Below are positions 1 to 4,830 of a stretch of 5,483 nt of DNA, piece after piece. Origin of the DNA: Poriferisodalis multihospitum (lineage in GTDB: Bacteria > Actinomycetota > Acidimicrobiia > Acidimicrobiales > Poriferisodalaceae); the NCBI GenBank assembly GCA_028278755.1, contig JAPYOI010000279.1, forward strand, positions 1 through 5,483, given 5' to 3'. Positions within the stretch are counted from its first letter, which is position 1, and every line of letters starts with the position of its first letter. Under the pieces are notes generated by a model. It was not told the DNA's origin, searched no databases, and was given only the letters and a program-made list of their open reading frames with translations. A program made the translations under genes and the position numbers.

Positions 1-137
1 AGGTAGGCAAAGTTCACCATCTGGCGGGCGATCGGGTCGCTGGTGGCGAAATCCTGTCCCGACAGCAGCTGGCGAAAATACAACCGGCTCTCGCCGGGCT
101 GGCGTGCCTGCGGATCGTCGGCAGTGTCGTCACCCAT
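1..137 (-). CDS. Probable MBL-fold metallo-hydrolase, N-terminal fragment
   Basis: This minus-strand frame starts at the ATG complementary to 135-137 and runs off the left edge, giving 45 codons. The segment LYFRQLLSGQDFATSDPIAR (residues 19-38), followed by QMVNFAY (39-45), matches what I recall as the N-terminus of actinobacterial glyoxalase-II-like metallo-beta-lactamase-fold hydrolases. In those the next residues lead to the HxHxDH zinc motif, which would lie outside the window. The first 18 residues are Asp/Gln-rich and probably disordered. An in-frame TGA lies six codons before this ATG with no other start between, so the N-terminus is well bounded. There is no good Shine-Dalgarno sequence. 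The gene is divergent from gcdH, 91 bases away. Substrate and function cannot be set from this fragment, and the family call rests on one conserved N-terminal stretch. Confidence 0.65.
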   Translation of the reverse strand, partial: MGDDTADDPQARQPGESRLYFRQLLSGQDFATSDPIARQMVNFAY

Positions 138-145
138 GGCAGCGC

Positions 146-151
146 ACAGTA
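146..151 (-). promoter_or_regulatory. Possible -10 hexamer for the MBL-fold gene (leaderless)
   Basis: On the minus strand the hexamer TACTGT fits the actinobacterial -10 pattern TANNNT. It ends eight bases before the ATG of the MBL-fold gene, so transcription would begin at or within a base or two of the start codon. This agrees with the missing Shine-Dalgarno sequence. No convincing -35 element was seen. Short AT-containing hexamers arise by chance, so this is only a candidate. Confidence 0.25.
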
Positions 152-192
152 CTCACCAGCCGCGCAGAACGGCACGCCCGCTGTCGGGCGGG

Positions 193-222
193 TTGGCCCG
201 TCGGGCGCGAGCACGGCAGTAT
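193..222 (+). promoter_or_regulatory. Possible gcdH promoter (leaderless)
   Basis: TTGGCC (193-198) and CAGTAT (217-222) are separated by 18 bases and match sigma-70-like -35 and -10 boxes at about four and three of six positions. The -10 box ends six bases before the ATG at 229, which would give a leaderless mRNA. No purine-rich Shine-Dalgarno sequence precedes that ATG. The match is weak and given only as the best candidate in the 138-228 divergent gap. Confidence 0.2.
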
Positions 223-228
223 GCGCCC

Positions 229-1401
229 ATGAGCCAAACGCCTGCATCGCTGTCGGACTTCTACGAGATGGACGAAGTCCTGTCCGACGAGGAAACGATG
301 ATCCGCGACACGGTTGCCACGTTCGTGGCCAAAGAGTGGGACCCGATCGTGGGCGACCACTTCGAGGCAGGCACGTTCCCGATGGAGCTGATCCCGACGA
401 TCGCCGACATGGGCCTGCTCGGCATGCACCTCGACGGCTATGGATGCGCTGGCGCCTCAGCCATGGCGTACGGCGTGGCCTGCCGCGAGCTCGAAGCCGG
501 CGACAGCGGGCTGCGCAGCTTCGTGTCGGTGCAGGGGTCGCTGTGCATGTTCCCGATCTGGCGCTACGGCTCGACCGAACAGAAGGAGCATTGGCTGCCG
601 CGCATGGCCGCCGGCGAGGTCATCGGCTGCTTCGGGCTGACCGAGCCCGACCACGGCTCCGACCCTGCCTCCATGACCACCCGGGCAGTGCGACGGGGCG
701 ACTCGTGGATCCTCAACGGCGCCAAGCGCTGGATCACCAACGCCGGACTGGCCGACCTGGCCATCGTGTGGGCCAACACCGACGACGGCTTCCGGGGCTT
801 CCTGGTGCCGACCGACTCGCCCGGCTTCGAGGCCCGCAAGATCCAGAACAAGCTCTCGCTGCGGGCCTCGGTGACCGGCGAGTTCTACATGGATGACGTC
901 GAAGTGCCCGAGTCGATGCGCCTGCCCGACGCGCTCAGCATCGGCGCGCCGCTGAGCTGCCTGTCCGAGGCCCGCTTCGGCATTGCCTTCGGAGCTGTCG
1001 GCGTGGCCCGCTGCTGCTACTCCCAGGCGCTCAGCTACCAGCTTGAACGCCCCCAGTTCGGCAAGCCGCTGGCCGGCTTCCAGATCAGCCAGATCAAGTT
1101 CGCCGACATGCTCACCGACATCACCAACGCCAACCTGCAGGCCATGCGGCTCGGCCAGCTCAAGGAACAGCACCGGCTGCGACCGCACCACATCTCGATG
1201 GCCAAGCGTCACAACTGCCGGGTGGCCATCGACACGGCCCGCACCGCTCGGGCGATGATGGGCGCCAACGGGGTCTCGACGGAGTACGCGCCGATGCGCC
1301 ATGCAGCGAACATGGAATCGGTCATGACCTACGAGGGCACCGAGGAGATCCACGGGCTGATCCTGGGTCAGCAGATCACCAACATTCCCGCCTTCCGCTG
1401 A
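229..1401 (+). CDS. gcdH: Glutaryl-CoA dehydrogenase-type acyl-CoA dehydrogenase
   Basis: This 390-residue cytoplasmic FAD enzyme should oxidise glutaryl-CoA and decarboxylate it to crotonyl-CoA, in lysine, tryptophan or aromatic catabolism. Its length matches mature GCDH proteins. Visible signatures in order: GYGCAG (70-75); RELEAGDSGLRS (86-97), with Glu89 and Arg96 at the places of Glu87 and Arg94 of human GCDH; the flavin/substrate segment CFGLTEPDHGSDP (134-146); RWITNA (167-172); KLSLRASVTGEF (208-219); RPQFGKPL (274-281); and TYEGTEEIH (367-375), with the catalytic base Glu369 after Tyr368. Keeping the Glu/Arg/Tyr set favours the decarboxylating type over a generic short-chain dehydrogenase. 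The frame is open upstream to 43, but the extra residues resemble no acyl-CoA dehydrogenase, so the ATG at 229 (MSQTPASLSDF) was chosen. An electron-transfer flavoprotein is the expected acceptor; none is encoded here. A paralogue with another acyl-CoA substrate remains possible. Confidence 0.85.
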   Translation: MSQTPASLSDFYEMDEVLSDEETMIRDTVATFVAKEWDPIVGDHFEAGTFPMELIPTIADMGLLGMHLDGYGCAGASAMAYGVACRELEAGDSGLRSFVSVQGSLCMFPIWRYGSTEQKEHWLPRMAAGEVIGCFGLTEPDHGSDPASMTTRAVRRGDSWILNGAKRWITNAGLADLAIVWANTDDGFRGFLVPTDSPGFEARKIQNKLSLRASVTGEFYMDDVEVPESMRLPDALSIGAPLSCLSEARFGIAFGAVGVARCCYSQALSYQLERPQFGKPLAGFQISQIKFADMLTDITNANLQAMRLGQLKEQHRLRPHHISMAKRHNCRVAIDTARTARAMMGANGVSTEYAPMRHAANMESVMTYEGTEEIHGLILGQQITNIPAFR

Positions 1402-1437
1402 TGGCGTACACGGCCCCATGACATAGCGGTACGCCAT
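1401..1437. repeat. 9-bp inverted repeat at the gcdH stop codon
   Basis: ATGGCGTAC (1401-1409) is repeated as its exact reverse complement GTACGCCAT (1429-1437) around a 19-base spacer. The left arm begins on the last base of the gcdH TGA. As RNA it could form a hairpin and may end gcdH transcription, but no U-run follows (AGTTTCCC), so it is not a classical Rho-independent terminator. The right arm also overlaps CATAGT (1435-1440), a possible -10 box for the downstream lipoprotein gene, so an operator role is an alternative. The rest of the gap (1441-1548) shows nothing clear apart from the ribosome-binding site at its end. Confidence 0.4.
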
Positions 1438-1532
1438 AGTTTCCCGAACGACACAGAACTGCAATGGCGCTCCCGGAACGCTGGCGGAACCATGGGCGTC
1501 ATTCGGGCAGAGCGGCGCAACGCGCCGCCACC

Positions 1533-1543
1533 GAGGGGAGGGA
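1533..1543 (+). promoter_or_regulatory. Ribosome-binding site fixing the DUF4349 gene start
   Basis: The purine run GAGGGGAGGGA lies just upstream of the ATG at 1549, with AGGG ending six bases before it. This is the best Shine-Dalgarno match in the window. It decides against the in-frame ATG at 1492, which would place 19 Arg- and Pro-rich residues ahead of the signal sequence. Confidence 0.7.
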
Positions 1544-1548
1544 ACGCC

Positions 1549-2994
1549 ATGACCGTTCCAACAGACTTCACGATCGACGACCCCAGGGGCAGATGGGCAC
1601 GGTGGCTGGCGGTCGCCGCAGCACTGCTGCTGCTGGCCACAGCATGTGCCGGCAGCGACGACGACGACAGCGGCGATGCCGCTACAGACGCGCCGGCAGC
1701 GACAGTGGCCTTTTCGGAAGAGTCCCGCGAGGCCGCTTCGGCAGACATGGGGGACGACGAAATGATGGCCATGGAAGAAGAAGGGGGCCGAAGATCGCTT
1801 GGCGGCGCCGCTGCCGAGGAGGACATGGAGGAGGACATGTCGGAGGAATCCGGCACGAGCACCTTGGCGGCCGGCGTGCCCGCTGTGCCTGCCGATCTCG
1901 GCCGCGACATCATCTACACGGCGTGGATCGCAGTGGAGACAGCCGACGTGGCCGCCGCCGCGGCGCAGGCCAACTCGATCATCGAAGGACTCGGCGGCTT
2001 CACGTTCTCCCAGGACACCCGTACCCAAGACCGCGCCTACACCACGCTGACCTTCAAGATCCGGCCCGAGCAGTTCTCGACCGCGTTGGAGCGACTGTCC
2101 AACGTGGGCGAACTGGTCGAGCAGTCCGTCAACGCCGAGGATGTCACCGACATCGTCGTGGACCTGAACAGCCGCATCTCGACCGCCGAGATCAGCGTGA
2201 ACCGGCTGCGCGAGTTCCTGTCGCAGGCGACCGACGTCGAGGGCGTGGCCGAGCTGGAACGCGAACTGGCGAACCGCGAGACCAATCTGGAACGGCTCCG
2301 CGGCCAGTTGCGCTCGCTGCGCGACCGGGTGGACCTGGCCACGATCACGCTGTCGATCACGGAGTCGGTCGAGGCGGTCCCGCGCACCTCGGTGATCCTG
2401 CAAGCCTGGCTGGCGCTCGGCGACGAGGATCCCTGCCTCGGGTTCGAGAATCTGGACGCACCGCCTGACGGCGACGTCGGCTTCTGCTTCGAGCTCGAGA
2501 ACGACGGCGAGACCGCGCTGACCGAGATACGGCTCAGCTCTCATGCGCTGCGCTTCGCCAACGACGATCTGACACTGCTCAACGGCTCGGACCTGGAGCG
2601 GATCGAGCCCGGTGAGCGAGTGGTCGCCACGCTGACAGAGACGGTTGAAGAGGGCCGTATTGCAGGTCGAGTTGCCACCCGGGGACTGGAGATCGATGTC
2701 CGCCTCAGCGCAGTGCCCGTCACCGAGACCGGCACCGAACTGGCCCGACTCGCCCGCAGCCAAGGTCTGTATCTCTTCGTCGAGGAGGAGGACACGCCAC
2801 CCGGCTTCGGAGATGCGCTGAGCGGCGGCTGGAACGCGCTGATTGCAGTTGGCAACGGCGTGCTGCTCATCATCGGCGCCCTGCTGCCATTCCTGCCGGT
2901 GATCGCGATCGCGCTGGCAGTCGCGTGGCGGTGGCTGCGTCGGCGCCGGGCCCGCCGTGCAGTGGGGGCGCTCAGCGCCGAGCCTCGAGACTGA
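1549..2994 (+). CDS. DUF4349 membrane-anchored lipoprotein with an inserted beta-rich domain
   Basis: This 481-residue protein is probably exported and held at the membrane at both ends; the family's function is unknown. Residues 14-32 form an Arg-containing n-region and hydrophobic core, ending in ATAC (30-33), a permissive lipobox with Cys33 as the likely lipidated residue. Residues 36-101 are a low-complexity linker rich in Asp, Glu and Met. The DUF4349 core begins near DIIYTAWIAVETADV (120-134) and passes through GLGGFT (148-153). A Glu/Arg/Leu-rich coiled coil spans about 205-262 and closes with the strand DLATITLSI (262-270). Residues about 295-400 contain Cys296, Cys313 and alternating strands such as GFCFELENDG (311-320), with a look of an Ig- or DUF11-like beta sandwich. 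A transmembrane helix at about 430-462 is followed by the basic tail RWLRRRRARR, expected inside the cell. The gene stands alone and converges on the PIN operon. Confidence 0.85.
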   Translation: MTVPTDFTIDDPRGRWARWLAVAAALLLLATACAGSDDDDSGDAATDAPAATVAFSEESREAASADMGDDEMMAMEEEGGRRSLGGAAAEEDMEEDMSEESGTSTLAAGVPAVPADLGRDIIYTAWIAVETADVAAAAAQANSIIEGLGGFTFSQDTRTQDRAYTTLTFKIRPEQFSTALERLSNVGELVEQSVNAEDVTDIVVDLNSRISTAEISVNRLREFLSQATDVEGVAELERELANRETNLERLRGQLRSLRDRVDLATITLSITESVEAVPRTSVILQAWLALGDEDPCLGFENLDAPPDGDVGFCFELENDGETALTEIRLSSHALRFANDDLTLLNGSDLERIEPGERVVATLTETVEEGRIAGRVATRGLEIDVRLSAVPVTETGTELARLARSQGLYLFVEEEDTPPGFGDALSGGWNALIAVGNGVLLIIGALLPFLPVIAIALAVAWRWLRRRRARRAVGALSAEPRD

Positions 2995-3031
2995 CCCAGA
3001 CAACCCTCGGGTTCTGAAGTCTTCAACGAAT

Positions 3032-3058
3032 GTCGCTCGGCAATTCTTGTTCAGCGAC
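3032..3058 (-). terminator. Weak hairpin in the convergent gap, possible terminator
   Basis: GTCGCT (3032-3037) and AGCGAC (3053-3058) form a perfect 6-bp inverted repeat around 15 bases, just beyond the stop codon of the minus-strand PIN gene. Read on the minus strand the stem is followed by ATTCGTT, only mildly T-rich. The same gap also holds two small palindromes, AACCC-TC-GGGTT (3002-3013) and TGAAG-T-CTTCA (3015-3025). Termination is expected between convergent genes, but none of these is a strong intrinsic terminator. Confidence 0.25.
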
Positions 3059-3060
3059 GG

Positions 3061-3567
3061 TTACGCGATGAGCATCTCGCTGTCTTCGGGAAGGTACATG
3101 CCGGCTGAGCGGAGTTCGTCAATCAGCGCTGCAGCGGCAGAATGATCCAAGAGTTCTGATCGCACGCCGCGCTGGATCAGCCACAGCGACCCGTGAACAT
3201 CGATACCGTCTTGGTGCGCGATGTTTCGGGCACGTGACTCGTCGATGATGGCCGTCTCGCCCGTTCTTGCGCACCATGCGAGCACAGCTGCCTCACCCAC
3301 GTTCTTGCTCGGGCCGCCGCCCAGTTCCCGCTTGTAGCGAGCGAACGTCGCGAGATCACCATCCGATAGTTGAACAGTCTGGATCCACGGCAAGTTCAGC
3401 GTGTCCTGGAGTTCGGGATGAGTGGCGACACCGGCCGTCAGTTCGTTGAGCACCTCGACGGGAGCGACGCAAGCGAATGACTCCACCATCTGCTTGAGAA
3501 GATCCAACTTTCCCGTAAGTGCGAAGTAGCTCAACGCGGTGGTGTCGAACACCAACACCCGCGTCAC
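3061..3567 (-). CDS. PIN-domain nuclease, DUF3368-like, putative toxin
   Basis: The 168-residue product fits a PIN-domain metal-dependent ribonuclease of the VapC/DUF3368 sort. The acidic active-site residues appear in order: Asp8 in VFDTTALSYF (6-15), Glu42 in VLNELTAG (39-46), Glu92 in GEAAVLAW (91-98) and Asp109 in AIIDESRARNIA (106-117). The C-terminal part, VHGSLWLIQRG (124-134) then LIDELRSAGMYL (148-159), is the typical DUF3368 ending. The start is GTG at 3567 (minus), sharing the four bases GTGA with the stop of the upstream regulator-peptidase gene. Only a weak GGA precedes it, so translational coupling is likely. Sampled lines are about 52-53% GC, clearly below neighbouring genes. 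A toxin role is inferred from family and operon position; the RNA target is unknown, and a non-toxic processing nuclease is possible. Confidence 0.8.
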   Translation of the reverse strand: MTRVLVFDTTALSYFALTGKLDLLKQMVESFACVAPVEVLNELTAGVATHPELQDTLNLPWIQTVQLSDGDLATFARYKRELGGGPSKNVGEAAVLAWCARTGETAIIDESRARNIAHQDGIDVHGSLWLIQRGVRSELLDHSAAAALIDELRSAGMYLPEDSEMLIA

Positions 3568-4670
3568 TCGATGGATCCAAACTCCCGTCGATACGTCTCT
3601 GCCGACAGCTCAACTTGATCTGGCAGTTCCGCGGCGGTCAGCGTGTCCCAGAGGAGTTCAGCTGCGCGCTCGGCGGTGAGCTTCCGACGTCTGAATGCCG
3701 AGAGCACACGCCGCCCGTACTTGGGAGGCACCGCTGGTGCCTCCAATTCCGGTTGCCAGCGTTCGCCCAGCTCAATGAAGTCGACACGAGATGGAGGTTG
3801 AGCCACCAAGTCCTCATACGCGCCCGCATCCACGAGACCGACGTTGCGTACTTGTGCGCATACGGCCGTCCAGCTCAGCCGGAACCGTACGCCGGCAGCC
3901 ACGGCCGCTAGGCGCACATCGGGTGAGAATTCTTCTATGAGAGAGCGCGTGTCTCCGAGGGGAAGCAGGAGGTGGATCGCGAAGGCGTTGATCAACCGCT
4001 CTGTGTCGTCTTGGGGCGAGAGCCCAATCTCCGGCGCGTAGGCATCCTGAAAGACGTGGTGTCCGAGTTCGTGCGCCAGATTGAATCGACGACGCCCGGG
4101 GTCCATCCTGCCGTTGATCACGGCCACACCGGCGTCCTCAACGGCTACGTATGCAGCGTCGCCGCCATCGGCACCGAGATCGAGCGAGAAGGCAAAGAGA
4201 CCGAGGCGCTCAGCTAGAGCTTGCAGGCGGTGCAGTGGACCGTCGGGGTGACCGAGATGTCGCCGAAGTTCACCGGCCGCTGCCGCCGCACCGTGCACAG
4301 ACTCAGGCGGCGGCAGCACGAACCGTTCGTGCTTCGGCAGCTCATCCAACTGGTGCAGATAGGCGATGTCCCGAGCGATCCAATCAACTCTCGCATCCAG
4401 CAACGCCGACAGCCCGCGGATGTTCGGATCGGAGCGCCTGCTCACTACCGCCGGAGGGGATTCGACAAAGAACCAATCCACTGGGCGGCGAAGCGCCTCC
4501 GCGAGCCGGACAAGTTCGACCGCTCCGAGCTTGCGGGTCCCGGCCTCGATCTTGGCAATGACGGTCCGGCCCAAGTCGCTCACCGTCGCCAACTCAGCCT
4601 GCGTCATGCCCGCCAACTCGCGCGCTTCGGCGACGCGGATGCCGAGATCGTCTGTTGCTTCGGTGCTCAC
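3564..4670 (-). CDS. XRE helix-turn-helix / ImmA-IrrE (M78) metallopeptidase fusion regulator
   Basis: With the GTG start at 4670 the protein has 368 residues. Residues 8-67 form an XRE/Cro-type DNA-binding domain, with GMTQAELATVS (21-31) and IAKIEAGTRK (38-47) marking the helix-turn-helix, ending RRPVDWF. The middle carries a zinc-peptidase domain: HELGH at 200-204 gives His200, Glu201 and His204, Glu224 is a possible third ligand, and NAFAIHLLLP (228-237) fits the family motif N-x-F-A-x-x-L-L-x-P. A helical C-terminus, AFRRRKLTAERAAELL (325-340), is common in COG2856 regulators. Relatives include ImmA, which cleaves the ImmR repressor, and Deinococcus IrrE, which cleaves DdrO. It is the first gene of a two-gene operon with the PIN nuclease. 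An in-frame ATG at 4688 is the alternative start (374 residues); neither has an ideal Shine-Dalgarno, and GTG puts the N-terminus closer to normal family length. Antitoxin or protease-controlled repressor is the likely role, not proven. Confidence 0.85.
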   Translation of the reverse strand: MSTEATDDLGIRVAEARELAGMTQAELATVSDLGRTVIAKIEAGTRKLGAVELVRLAEALRRPVDWFFVESPPAVVSRRSDPNIRGLSALLDARVDWIARDIAYLHQLDELPKHERFVLPPPESVHGAAAAAGELRRHLGHPDGPLHRLQALAERLGLFAFSLDLGADGGDAAYVAVEDAGVAVINGRMDPGRRRFNLAHELGHHVFQDAYAPEIGLSPQDDTERLINAFAIHLLLPLGDTRSLIEEFSPDVRLAAVAAGVRFRLSWTAVCAQVRNVGLVDAGAYEDLVAQPPSRVDFIELGERWQPELEAPAVPPKYGRRVLSAFRRRKLTAERAAELLWDTLTAAELPDQVELSAETYRREFGSIE

Positions 4671-4699
4671 TGTGCCATATTCGCACATCCAACGGGCAT
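4667..4699 (-). CDS. Possible ten-codon leader peptide ahead of the regulator
   Basis: On the minus strand an ATG at 4699 begins the frame MPVGCANMAQ, ending in a TGA at 4669-4667. GAGG lies six bases upstream of this ATG, a better ribosome-binding site than that of either regulator start. The TGA overlaps the regulator's GTG as GTGA, the same overlap seen at the junction with the PIN gene. The frame could therefore load ribosomes and couple translation into the regulator gene. It is too short for codon statistics and could be chance. It would be untranslated if transcription starts at 4670. Confidence 0.3.
   Translation of the reverse strand: MPVGCANMAQ
4671..4687. promoter_or_regulatory. 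Dyad operator candidate at the regulator start
   Basis: TGTGC (4671-4675) and GCACA (4683-4687) form a perfect 5-bp inverted repeat around seven AT-rich bases, directly abutting the GTG start of the XRE-M78 gene. The spacer holds GAATAT (4682-4677 on the minus strand), a possible -10 box that would give a leaderless transcript from 4670. Protein bound here would cover that promoter, as expected for autorepression by an XRE protein. Its core recurs at 4766-4779 with 11 of 14 bases identical and in the same orientation. Confidence 0.45.
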
Positions 4700-4730
4700 T
4701 CCCACCCTCGAGAAGGGCTGCACCACAGTT

Positions 4731-4760
4731 GGCGTTCAGCAACCACCCTTGCTGAACGCC
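4731..4760. repeat. Perfect 12-bp inverted repeat upstream of the XRE-M78 operon
   Basis: GGCGTTCAGCAA (4731-4742) and TTGCTGAACGCC (4749-4760) are exact reverse complements around the six bases CCACCC. No T-run follows on either strand, so it does not look like an intrinsic terminator. Its position between divergent genes suggests an operator. If transcription toward the regulator starts upstream of it, it would instead be a stable hairpin in the 5' leader. Which role applies cannot be settled from sequence. Confidence 0.65.
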
Positions 4761-4764
4761 TCAC

Positions 4765-4807
4765 CGGACATATTCGGACCTCCATTGGTGATGTCCGTTT
4801 GTGTCCG
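4765..4807. promoter_or_regulatory. Nested 43-bp palindrome upstream of the Ada-AlkA gene
   Basis: Two CGGAC sites (4765-4769 and 4775-4779) are mirrored by two GTCCG sites (4793-4797 and 4803-4807), all centred on 4786. Sites on each side are 10 bp apart, one helical turn. In total 14 of 21 position pairs are complementary. The right edge lies 23 bases before the ATG at 4831, where an activator or repressor could act on that gene. The left half contains the second copy of the CATATTCG element found at the regulator start. The binder may be the Ada-AraC protein or the XRE-M78 protein. Confidence 0.45.
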
Positions 4808-4830
4808 ACGCAGCCTGCCAGACTCGCCTC

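Noticed and set aside
43..228. N-terminal extension of the gcdH frame back to 43.
   Set aside because: The added residues resemble no acyl-CoA dehydrogenase and overlap the divergent MBL-fold gene; the ATG at 229 gives the normal family length.
1464..2468. Plus-strand frame of 334 codons overlapping the DUF4349 gene in another frame.
   Set aside because: The product is Arg-rich low complexity, while the overlapping frame has a signal sequence, coiled coil, membrane helix and strong ribosome-binding site.
457..3003. Very long minus-strand open frame of about 848 codons opposite gcdH and the DUF4349 gene.
   Set aside because: It is antisense to two well-supported genes, its product is rich in Arg, His, Gln and Gly without any family motif, and such frames are common shadows in high-GC DNA.
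3002..3025. Small palindromes AACCC-TC-GGGTT and TGAAG-T-CTTCA as terminators.
   Set aside because: Loops of one or two bases cannot fold as full stems and no U-run follows, so they are not listed as separate terminators.
3049..4743. Near-direct repeat GTTCAGCGAC (3049-3058) and GTTCAGCAAC (4734-4743) flanking the low-GC operon, as possible attachment or target-site duplication.
   Set aside because: A 9-of-10 match between two flanks of about 150 bases is expected by chance about once, and the right copy lies inside the 12-bp inverted repeat. No integrase or transposase is present.
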